Shown piece after piece: positions 1 through 5,585 of a stretch of 5,585 nucleotides of DNA. Source of the DNA: Bacteroidales bacterium (GTDB taxonomy: Bacteria; Bacteroidota; Bacteroidia; Bacteroidales; UBA4181); assembly GCA_031264715.1 (NCBI GenBank), contig JAISDP010000131.1:1-5585 (forward strand), given 5' to 3'. The notes beneath the pieces were generated by a model. That model saw only the letters and a list, made by a program, of their open reading frames with translations. It was not told the DNA's origin and ran no database searches. Each line of letters begins with the position of its first letter. Within the stretch, counting starts at the first letter, position 1. Position numbers and translations under genes: made by a program.

Positions 1-136
1 TGTCTATTTTTTAGGGGGTAGCTTTTTTGAAAACAAGAAATAGCATTTATAATATATTGGTTATAAGTAATATATAAATAAAAACTGACACTTTTTAAAG
101 TTTGTCGGTCAATAGTGAAATTAAATAATAAATTAA
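1..136. other. AT-rich non-coding leader upstream of the lipoprotein gene
   Basis: This stretch is strongly AT-rich and has stops in all plus frames. One plus frame stays open from base 2 to a TAG at 41-43, so the last dozen or so codons of an upstream gene are possible but cannot be supported. No clear TAnnTTTG promoter is present. The nearest matches are TAGCTTTT at 19-26 and TTAAAGTTTG at 95-104, each off consensus and neither with a properly spaced -33 TTTG. There is no Shine-Dalgarno sequence before the ATG at 137, which is common in Bacteroidota. Confidence 0.5.
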
Positions 137-982
137 ATGATTATGCGTGAAGAAACATCAAAAGCTTTAGAAGGACTTGGCAAACCCGACTTTTCCGAAT
201 ATCCTTACGATGAAGCAAAAAAACTCATGAGCCGGTTGGGAAAATTCGGCTACATTTTAGTGGCCTTATATCAAGAAGGCAAAATAATAATGCGGGCACG
301 GCCTGATTTTAAGGTCAGTCCGAAATGCCATAAGAGCAGGGGAAACTTTTCGGTTGCTGCATTAGCAGTCCTGATCTTCGCCCTGTATGCCTGTTCTTCA
401 ACACAGCCAATGACAAAGAAGGTTGACAGTCAGGCTTCTACTGTCGGGAAAATAAATGATTTCCAGTATTATGTATCGAGAAACATCATACTGACAAAGA
501 CCGAAGATCCTGAAATAATAGGGAAGGTAGCGGTTTCAGGACAGTTAAAAGTTACTTCTACCAGAGAAATTATTCAGATAACCAGCAGTACAATGGGTGC
601 ATTACTGAAAACCGAAACCGATGCAGCAGGGAATAAGGTCTATTTTGTGGCTTTCGAAACCGACAATGATAACTGTTTGCGTTTTGTGCAAAGAGAAAAC
701 GGGAATGATGAAAGAATTTATTTTTTGTATGATGATGATGCAAGTTCTGCAATCAATTACGGAGATGCCGTATATATTGTGGAATGGAAAGGAATTAGCG
801 GTTTAAAGCAAAGTAAACTGCGGGCAAAAAGCGACAATTCCTTAGGAAAACTTAAAGGCAAATTCAAGGGCGTAACTTCTGACGATAAAGATAATCCCTA
901 TCTGCTGGTAAAAATGAAAACCAAATTTAAAGAAAAGGAAAATTACAGGAAAGCGTCAGGCCGCAAGGTCGAAGTTAAATAA
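137..982 (+). CDS. Predicted lipoprotein of unknown function, with an atypical N-terminal extension
   Basis: I do not recognise the family. The 281-residue frame has a hydrophobic stretch at about residues 71-84 followed by lipobox LYAC, with the lipidated cysteine predicted at Cys86. That makes the rest a probable envelope lipoprotein. No acidic surface-export motif follows the cysteine (next residues SSTQPMTKK), so a periplasm-facing location is more likely than the cell surface. Residues about 100-245 look beta-rich and globular, with an acidic run (YDDDASS) near 195-201, and the tail is lysine-rich. The oddity is residues 1-65: they look soluble and helical and precede an otherwise normal signal peptide that would begin at Lys66. 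Possible starts are ATG 137, ATG 143 or ATG 290; the last has AAGAAGG about ten bases upstream and gives 230 residues with the cysteine at position 35. The gene is convergent with the patatin gene and looks more AT-rich than it. The frame is certain; function is unknown. Confidence 0.8.
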   Translation: MIMREETSKALEGLGKPDFSEYPYDEAKKLMSRLGKFGYILVALYQEGKIIMRARPDFKVSPKCHKSRGNFSVAALAVLIFALYACSSTQPMTKKVDSQASTVGKINDFQYYVSRNIILTKTEDPEIIGKVAVSGQLKVTSTREIIQITSSTMGALLKTETDAAGNKVYFVAFETDNDNCLRFVQRENGNDERIYFLYDDDASSAINYGDAVYIVEWKGISGLKQSKLRAKSDNSLGKLKGKFKGVTSDDKDNPYLLVKMKTKFKEKENYRKASGRKVEVK

Positions 983-1004
983 TACCGTCTATCAATGCTT
1001 TTTG

Positions 1005-1050
1005 CAGTCCCATATCTATAGAAACGCATTGCGTCTTTACGGGAGGACTG
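1005..1050. repeat. Nested inverted repeat (CAGTCC/GGACTG around ACGCA-T-TGCGT)
   Basis: CAGTCC at 1005-1010 pairs perfectly with GGACTG at 1045-1050. Between them, ACGCA at 1024-1028 and TGCGT at 1030-1034 form a perfect five-base dyad around one base. The inner loop is too short to fold unless the stem opens at its tip, so as RNA it would be a four-base stem with a three-base loop. No T-run follows on either strand, so it is not a canonical intrinsic terminator. Confidence 0.5.
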
Positions 1051-1055
1051 ATATA

Positions 1056-1067
1056 CGCAAGCTTGCG
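1056..1067. repeat. Perfect 12-bp palindrome CGCAAGCTTGCG
   Basis: The twelve bases read the same on both strands, and after one mismatch on each side the symmetry resumes with AT/AT. It could be a protein-binding site or simply part of the surrounding repeat-like block. A loop-free palindrome is a poor RNA hairpin. Confidence 0.55.
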
Positions 1068-1073
1068 CATACC

Positions 1074-1122
1074 GTGCGCGTTTCCCGTTAAGGGAAACCA
1101 TATCAATAGGAAAAACGCGCAC
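1074..1122. repeat. 10-bp inverted repeat enclosing a second hairpin
   Basis: GTGCGCGTTT at 1074-1083 is the exact reverse complement of AAACGCGCAC at 1113-1122. Inside, TTTCCC at 1081-1086 and GGGAAA at 1092-1097 form a six-base stem over a five-base loop. The two structures share bases 1081-1083 and so compete in part. The long arm is the strongest dyad in this spacer. No T-run follows on either strand. Confidence 0.55.
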
Positions 1123-1204
1123 CGCCTGTCTCTTATTCCCTGAAAAGGCTTGGCGCTTGCGGGGCATTGAAAGCCCGACCGTCAACAACGCATGCAACCA
1201 CCCT

Positions 1205-1220
1205 GCGGAATGAACTCCGC
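1205..1220 (-). repeat. Short hairpin downstream of the patatin gene
   Basis: GCGGA at 1205-1209 pairs with TCCGC at 1216-1220 across a six-base loop, beginning about 22 bases after the patatin stop codon on the minus strand. Its position suits a 3'-end or transcript-stabilising hairpin. The downstream bases on the minus strand are AGGGTGG, with no T-run, so classical intrinsic termination is not supported. Confidence 0.3.
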
Positions 1221-1242
1221 TTGATTGAACGTTACAAACGCT

Positions 1243-3480
1243 TTAAAACCAGAATCCGAGATTGAAAGCGCCCAACAGGCTATGTGTAAGATTCGACGAA
1301 CCGAGTGTAAATCCTACCGGGCCGACCATACTGTTGAGCTGTACGGAAACCCCGTAGCCCGCACGGATATTCTTGAAGTCGAACAAATCGGCTACTTCGC
1401 TGTCGGTTTTCCCGAGGTTGGCGCGGAACGTCACGTAAACATTGCTCCACAGCCGTATCTGGTTGTTCAGGTGCGCCACCCACGCATTTTTACTGTACTC
1501 TTGCATAAAATTCATGCCCACAAAGGTTATATCGTTGCGCAAATGCTTGTCGGGAGCGCCGCCCAGGTACAACATGTACTGCGGCGGAACATCCGTACCA
1601 AATATCGATCCGGTATCAATACCCCAATGCATCGTCCAACGGCGTACCGGGCTGTAAGCGAAATTGGAACGGAACATCACCCCGATAAGTCCTTCAGAGT
1701 AACGGACATTTTTTGACAGCCCCTTGTTGTATGTCCCCTCCAGCCGGAATTTGCTTCCCCTTGTCGGGAAATAGTCCTTGTTATAGGTGTCGCGCTCGTA
1801 AAAAAACTGGTAGTTCAGGTACACGTAGTTGGATTTGATTTCCTTGACATCGCTGCCTATCCGAGTTTTGATGGTCGAGTAATCACCGACGAGGCCACCG
1901 CCAATGACACTATTGACCGAAGGGCTGATCAGCAACTGGATACCTGTTGAAAGACTGGAAAAGGTATAGGCTGTTGTACGCTGGTTTCCCGAATAATTAT
2001 AAGCGTCGAAACGGTAACCGTTGATATGGAACAACCAATCGGGCGTCAGTTTCGACTTGAAAAGCGTTTTCCCGACAGATTTGATATCCGGCCTGTGGAA
2101 GTACAACAGGGAGAAAGCCGGGTTCTCGCCGATAGACAGTTCCGCCCCGGCTCTCGAATTGTTCAGCAAGGCATTCCTCAGCGACAGGTTAAGCAGCAAA
2201 GCCGCTTTATACTCCTTATCATAATGCAAGCCTATCCTTATCACATTCTCGCTCTGTTCAACACAATCGAACTGGAGTTCGACCAACCCGTCGGGCAAAG
2301 GGTTAAGCCGGTATACGATCGAGTGGAAAACCTGAGTGCCTCTCACTTTATCCAGGGCATCATCCAGTTGTGCGAATGTCAGTTCGCACGGAAAATCCAG
2401 TTCCATCTTCTGCAGCATAAAGTCTTTCGATATGTATTTGAGCCCGTTGATTTCAACATTTTCCACATAAAACGAATGTAAAGGCTGCGGACATACAGCC
2501 TGATCCCTGGGCCTGTCGGGTTCGAAACCGCGTAACGAATCGGCCAGCGCCTTCAATTCGTTATAATGCAGCCTGGCAGCGCGTTCACCTCTCATAACCA
2601 GGCTATCGACAGCATCGAAACTGGAAACGGTATACTCGGATATATCCGGAGTAATCAGCACTTTGCACAGTTTCTTGTTGTCCTCCTTGAGTGACAGCGA
2701 TGCCATGAAAACCACCTGTTCCATTACCTGATAGATGTTGTTGAGTTCGGTCTTTTCGGCCTGGGAAGTCACATCCACGCCGATCAGTATATCGATGCCT
2801 TTATCCTGTACCAGGTTGGCAGGAAAGTTATTGGTCAAGCCTCCATCGTACAGCCGCTTTCCGTCGATGATTTCGGGAGTGAATACCGAAGGGATGGCCA
2901 TACTGGCACGCATTGCTTTAGCCAGGTTCCCATGCTCGAGTACAACCTCTGTTCCGGTTTCGATATCGGTGGCCACACACAGAAAAGGAATCGCGAGTTT
3001 CGAGAAATCATCTTCGGCATAAGCCGGGCTTGCCAATTCGGTAAACAGGTTCGATATGTTCTGTCCCGTAAGGATTCCCAGGGGAAGGTTGATTTTACCG
3101 CCCTTGATCGGAAATTGCAGCCAGTAGCGTTTCCGTTCACCTTTCTCGTATATGGAAACGTGCCGGCGCAACACCTTATCGGTAAGCAGATTTTCCCAAT
3201 CGGCTTCCTTCATGTAGTTTTCCAGTTGAACGGATGTATATCCGAGCGCATACAGGCCGCCCACAATACTTCCCATACTGGTGCCGCCGATATAATCGAT
3301 GGGTATGCCGAGTTCCTCAATCACCTTCAATGCGCCCGCATGTGCCATACCCTTAGCCCCGCCGCCGCTCAGCACAAGCCCTATGCGGGGACGGGCAGTG
3401 TGGCTAATGCTGTCGCCTGCCACAATGCATGCAACCGGCCAATAGAGGAAAAGTAATATGTAGAACCTTTTCAACGGCAT
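1243..3480 (-). CDS. Patatin-like phospholipase with POTRA and Omp85-type outer-membrane barrel
   Basis: This is a complete 745-residue protein, predicted to be an outer-membrane lipid acyl hydrolase resembling type Vd (PlpD/FplA-like) proteins. Residues 1-22 look like a type I signal peptide (MPLKR, then a hydrophobic core, cleavage after about VAG). The patatin domain covers about 31-315: oxyanion-hole motif SGGGAKG at 38-44, nucleophile motif GTSMG at 66-70 with Ser68, and the dyad aspartate in DGG at 212-214. All catalytic residues are intact. A single POTRA-like domain follows at about 335-410. The rest is a beta-barrel with the Omp85-like segment YERDTYNKDYFPTRGSKF at 561-578 and a C-terminal aromatic beta-signal ending FWF. 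In the family the barrel holds the enzyme at the outer membrane; substrate and the side on which it acts are not shown here. The start is ATG at 3480, with no strong Shine-Dalgarno sequence. The gene follows the M1 peptidase gene on the same strand after 254 bases. Domain assignment is strong; phospholipase activity is inferred. Confidence 0.93.
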   Translation of the reverse strand: MPLKRFYILLFLYWPVACIVAGDSISHTARPRIGLVLSGGGAKGMAHAGALKVIEELGIPIDYIGGTSMGSIVGGLYALGYTSVQLENYMKEADWENLLTDKVLRRHVSIYEKGERKRYWLQFPIKGGKINLPLGILTGQNISNLFTELASPAYAEDDFSKLAIPFLCVATDIETGTEVVLEHGNLAKAMRASMAIPSVFTPEIIDGKRLYDGGLTNNFPANLVQDKGIDILIGVDVTSQAEKTELNNIYQVMEQVVFMASLSLKEDNKKLCKVLITPDISEYTVSSFDAVDSLVMRGERAARLHYNELKALADSLRGFEPDRPRDQAVCPQPLHSFYVENVEINGLKYISKDFMLQKMELDFPCELTFAQLDDALDKVRGTQVFHSIVYRLNPLPDGLVELQFDCVEQSENVIRIGLHYDKEYKAALLLNLSLRNALLNNSRAGAELSIGENPAFSLLYFHRPDIKSVGKTLFKSKLTPDWLFHINGYRFDAYNYSGNQRTTAYTFSSLSTGIQLLISPSVNSVIGGGLVGDYSTIKTRIGSDVKEIKSNYVYLNYQFFYERDTYNKDYFPTRGSKFRLEGTYNKGLSKNVRYSEGLIGVMFRSNFAYSPVRRWTMHWGIDTGSIFGTDVPPQYMLYLGGAPDKHLRNDITFVGMNFMQEYSKNAWVAHLNNQIRLWSNVYVTFRANLGKTDSEVADLFDFKNIRAGYGVSVQLNSMVGPVGFTLGSSNLTHSLLGAFNLGFWF

Positions 3481-3683
3481 AAGATCATGCCTTTATATTG
3501 CGACTATTTTCAATGATATGAACATCCAGACAAATTCAACATCTTCCATTAACAGGATTATACTTCACGCGGGATGATTTTGTGCTTTGCACCTTAGCGC
3601 GCATTTGACGACGCAAAAGGATATGGAAAATGCATACAGCCTGGGGTATAACAAGCGAGATGTGTATAAAGTTTTATTTTTGT

Positions 3684-3715
3684 CAAATATACAAATATTT
3701 GATGTCCTGACTCCA
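3684..3715 (-). promoter_or_regulatory. Candidate Bacteroidota sigma-70-type promoter for the patatin gene
   Basis: Read on the minus strand, TATATTTG (3691-3684) matches the Bacteroidota -7 consensus TAnnTTTG exactly. TTG of ATTGG (3715-3713) lies 21 bases upstream, close to the usual -33 spacing. Transcription would start near 3678 and leave an untranslated leader of about 200 bases before ATG 3480. A closer element, TGAATTTG, has one mismatch and no partner. The motif match is seen in the sequence; promoter activity is inferred, and such AT-rich matches can arise by chance. Confidence 0.4.
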
Positions 3716-3732
3716 ATCTTTAAACATCAAAT
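3697..3732 (-). terminator. 9-bp dyad just after the M1 peptidase stop, possible weak terminator
   Basis: ATTTGATGT at 3697-3705 is the exact reverse complement of ACATCAAAT at 3724-3732, with an 18-base loop. On the minus strand it begins three bases after the TAG of the peptidase gene, which is where a terminator would sit. The stem is AT-rich, the loop is long, and the following bases (ATTTGTATATTTG) are T-rich but not a clean T-run. It overlaps the promoter candidate, whose -33 element lies in the loop, so it could equally be an operator. Confidence 0.3.
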
Positions 3733-3734
3733 TT

Positions 3735-5585
3735 CTAATATGCTGATTTTACAATCTTACGAATATACAACTGCTTGCCATTCCGTATATACAACAGATA
3801 AGTCGTATTGGGCAACTGTTCCATCGGGAGCGTGACCTCCCTTTTCCGTTTCGCATCCGCTTCCGCAAATATTTTCCCGCCAGTTGCATCGGTAAGCGTC
3901 ACACGGCAATTGCGGTCGGGTTCGGCGTCAAACCTGATCGACAGGTTTTGACGCCTTTTGACGAACGTATTGCACTGCACGAAACTGTCGGCGGTGGGGA
4001 AGTCGCGAATCAGGGCGCTGCTCTGCACCTGTTTCAGGATATAGTAACCGGGATCTACTTCAATGCCGGTTACATCCCCGCCTGCATTGATCCTGAAAAG
4101 ATCGCGGCCGGTGCGAATCGGCAGTTGCACCAAAGTATCGGTACCGTCGGCTTTGGCGATCCTGACTTCCAGGTCGACAACAAAAGTCGGCGTTGCAGGC
4201 GCCGACCCGGTATGTTCGGCCAATATTTCGATGTATCCGGCGCTCTTTCTCCATGATATGTCGAAAACAGGGAATCCTTCGCCGAAATACCACTGGTTGA
4301 AAAACAGGGTGAAATTCATGCCGGTCTGTTCTTCGAGGTATTGTTTGAAATCCATGCCGGTAGCGACGGAAAAACTGTATTTGCGGAGGAATCCGCGCAA
4401 CACATCGAAAAACTTTTGGTCGTTGCCGATGATCCGCCGGATGTTATGCACCAGCAAAGCCCCCTTTTTGTAGCTGAGGCTCATGCTGAAAATCCGCCAG
4501 TGATCGCTGGCCGATTCCGCGGGTACAAACACCGACCCGTTCTGCGACCACGAAGCTATTGAATGTGCCTCGCGCAGCCATTTCAAGGCCCTCTCGCGCG
4601 CAGCCATGCGCTCCAAGGCCAGGTATTCGGTGTAGGTGGTGAAGCCTTCGTTGATCCACACATCCTGGAACGAAGCGCAAGTTACCAGGTCGCCGAACCA
4701 CTGGTGCGCCAGTTCGTGCGCCATCAGCAGGAAATCAAATTCCGAGAGTGTGGTCATCGTTTGGTGCTCCATGCCGCCGCCCATGGGGGCAACGCAATGC
4801 CCATACTTTTCGCCGGCAAAAGGGTACGGCAGATACAGTTCCGAATAAAGCTCGATCAATGCCGCAGTGGTATCAATAAGCGCCTTGTATTTGTCGAGAT
4901 ACCCCTCGCGGTTGTATATATAATTCTGCACCGGCACGGGCTTATCTACGCCCTTGGGACGTGCATATACGGTATATTCCCGGTAGTCGGCCACGGCAAA
5001 GGAGAGCAGGTAAAAGGTCACAGGATAGCGGCTTTTCCATTCGTAACGCATTTTGCCGCCGGGCATGGGCGTTACAGCCGATAAAACTCCAGGCGCGCCG
5101 GCTTTCAGGTTTGCAGGGACAGTAACAAAAATGTACACCGAATCGGCCTTATCGGGCAGGTACTGCTTGCACGGAAACCAGTTCCTGGCATTGAAAGGCT
5201 CCGAAAGCGTCCAGGTAACAGGGATATCCCACGTAGCATCCTTTCGGTTGCTCACTGCCGAAAAGAAACCGTCGCTTTTAATATCAACAGCAGCATAATA
5301 AACTGCCACATGGCAGATGTTACCCGACGGCAGGGGCTCGGAGGAAAGAATCCGCAACAAGTCGCCGTCGCGACGGTACGATGCCGTCCGTCCGTTCATC
5401 CTTACAGAATCGACCCGTACAGGCTCAGCCAGGTCCAAAGTAAATTGTTTTAAACCCTGAACGCCGATCTCCGCGATAATTTCCGCACAGCCTTTTACAT
5501 TGGCAGTCGTATTATCGGCCTCAATATCTATCTTATAGAATTTTACATCATAATCATGATACCATTCGGACACCGGTGCGTAGCG
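3735..5585 (-). CDS. M1-family zinc aminopeptidase with T9SS-type C-terminal domain (5' partial)
   Basis: This is a probable secreted metallo-aminopeptidase that removes N-terminal residues from peptides. The first in-frame start codon is GTG at 5573, but the frame continues upstream as R-Y-A-P to the window edge, and residues after it already belong to the N-terminal beta domain. The real start and signal peptide therefore lie outside. Counting from that GTG codon as residue 1, the N-terminal M1 domain covers about 8-200, including NWFPCKQYLPDKA (131-143). The substrate-binding exopeptidase motif is GGGMEH (265-270). The zinc site is HELAH (286-290) followed 18 residues later by Glu309. The catalytic tyrosine is probably Tyr368 in SYKKGA. 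All key residues are present. The protein lacks the long helical C-terminal domain of PepN/ERAP-type enzymes. Residues about 530-612 instead resemble a T9SS type A sorting domain, with TGGKI (564-568) and a terminal KIVK. Enzyme family is firm; the secretion route is inferred. Confidence 0.93.
   Translation of the reverse strand, partial: RYAPVSEWYHDYDVKFYKIDIEADNTTANVKGCAEIIAEIGVQGLKQFTLDLAEPVRVDSVRMNGRTASYRRDGDLLRILSSEPLPSGNICHVAVYYAAVDIKSDGFFSAVSNRKDATWDIPVTWTLSEPFNARNWFPCKQYLPDKADSVYIFVTVPANLKAGAPGVLSAVTPMPGGKMRYEWKSRYPVTFYLLSFAVADYREYTVYARPKGVDKPVPVQNYIYNREGYLDKYKALIDTTAALIELYSELYLPYPFAGEKYGHCVAPMGGGMEHQTMTTLSEFDFLLMAHELAHQWFGDLVTCASFQDVWINEGFTTYTEYLALERMAARERALKWLREAHSIASWSQNGSVFVPAESASDHWRIFSMSLSYKKGALLVHNIRRIIGNDQKFFDVLRGFLRKYSFSVATGMDFKQYLEEQTGMNFTLFFNQWYFGEGFPVFDISWRKSAGYIEILAEHTGSAPATPTFVVDLEVRIAKADGTDTLVQLPIRTGRDLFRINAGGDVTGIEVDPGYYILKQVQSSALIRDFPTADSFVQCNTFVKRRQNLSIRFDAEPDRNCRVTLTDATGGKIFAEADAKRKREVTLPMEQLPNTTYLLYIRNGKQLYIRKIVKSAY

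Larger units (their letters stand above)
983..1242. repeat. Dyad-rich intergenic block, possible dispersed repeat
   Basis: This spacer separates two convergent genes and is dense in inverted repeats, listed separately: 1005-1050, 1056-1067, 1074-1122 and 1205-1220. A further weak dyad, GGGC/GCCC, lies at 1162-1176. The base composition is richer in GC than the neighbouring lipoprotein gene. A minus-strand frame is open from a TTG at 1197 (first ATG at 1167) to 943 and runs into the 3' end of the lipoprotein gene. Its translation is rich in Arg, Lys, Tyr and Ser and looks like translated repeat DNA, not a folded protein. I have a vague recollection of similar short conceptual proteins in other Bacteroidales genomes, which would fit a dispersed element. 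That is memory, not something this window shows. Confidence 0.4.

Noticed and set aside
19..104. Promoter for the lipoprotein gene (TAGCTTTT at 19-26, TTAAAGTTTG at 95-104)
   Set aside because: The first lacks the final G and any visible -33 partner; the second has the wrong spacing between TA and TTTG and no -33 element.
943..1197. An 84-codon minus-strand frame as a protein-coding gene
   Set aside because: It begins at TTG (first ATG at 1167), overlaps the 3' end of the lipoprotein gene, is built over a series of inverted repeats, and has no recognisable domain. Repeat DNA explains it better.
1225..1716. A 163-codon plus-strand frame
   Set aside because: It lies antisense inside the barrel region of the patatin gene, whose domains and C-terminal signal are clear. 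It is a shadow frame.
2932..3456. A 174-codon plus-strand frame
   Set aside because: It is antisense to the catalytic patatin domain (GGGAKG, GTSMG), and its composition is that of a shadow frame.
3411..3480. A lipobox in the patatin signal peptide (PVAC at residues 15-18)
   Set aside because: Proline at -3 is atypical, and a type I cleavage site (VAG before Asp23) follows. An integral barrel protein does not need a lipid anchor.
3587..3835. An 82-codon plus-strand frame in the spacer between the peptidase and patatin genes
   Set aside because: It has no recognisable domain and no plausible ribosome site, it crosses the 9-bp dyad, and it overlaps the 3' end of the peptidase gene by about 100 bases.
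4563..5084. A 173-codon plus-strand frame
   Set aside because: It is antisense to the HELAH-containing region of the M1 peptidase and has no recognisable domain of its own.
1..5585. CRISPR array, tRNA or rRNA gene, insertion sequence or transposase
   Set aside because: I saw no regularly spaced direct repeats, no tRNA-like cloverleaf, no rRNA-like sequence and no transposase motifs on either strand.

Overview
The window looks like a chromosomal segment of a Bacteroidota bacterium, most likely Bacteroidales from a lineage with a type IX secretion system (T9SS). Three things suggest this: an M1 peptidase with a T9SS-type C-terminal sorting domain, a patatin phospholipase fused to an Omp85-type barrel, and a TAnnTTTG-type promoter sequence with few Shine-Dalgarno sites. 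The genus cannot be fixed from the sequence.

Layout. Positions 1-136 are AT-rich non-coding DNA with no convincing gene. A plus-strand gene (137-982) encodes an unrecognised predicted lipoprotein. Its lipobox sits unusually far from the start, behind about 60 residues that look cytoplasmic, so the reading frame may be a fusion. Positions 983-1242 separate it from the convergent next gene and are packed with inverted repeats; this may be a dispersed intergenic repeat. On the minus strand, 3480-1243 encodes a complete 745-residue outer-membrane patatin (signal peptide, patatin domain, one POTRA, beta-barrel). Positions 3481-3734 are an intergenic spacer holding a 9-bp dyad and a good Bacteroidota-type promoter candidate. 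The remainder (5585-3735, minus) is an M1-family zinc aminopeptidase. Its frame stays open to the window edge, so its true start and signal peptide lie outside.

How the genes relate. The two minus-strand genes both encode predicted envelope or secreted hydrolases, a lipid acyl hydrolase and a peptidase, that would reach the surface by different routes. The spacer between them has its own promoter candidate, so they are probably separate transcription units and not one tight operon. I see no evidence for a new multi-gene system. The points most worth checking are the apparent chimeric lipoprotein gene and the dyad-rich block beside it.
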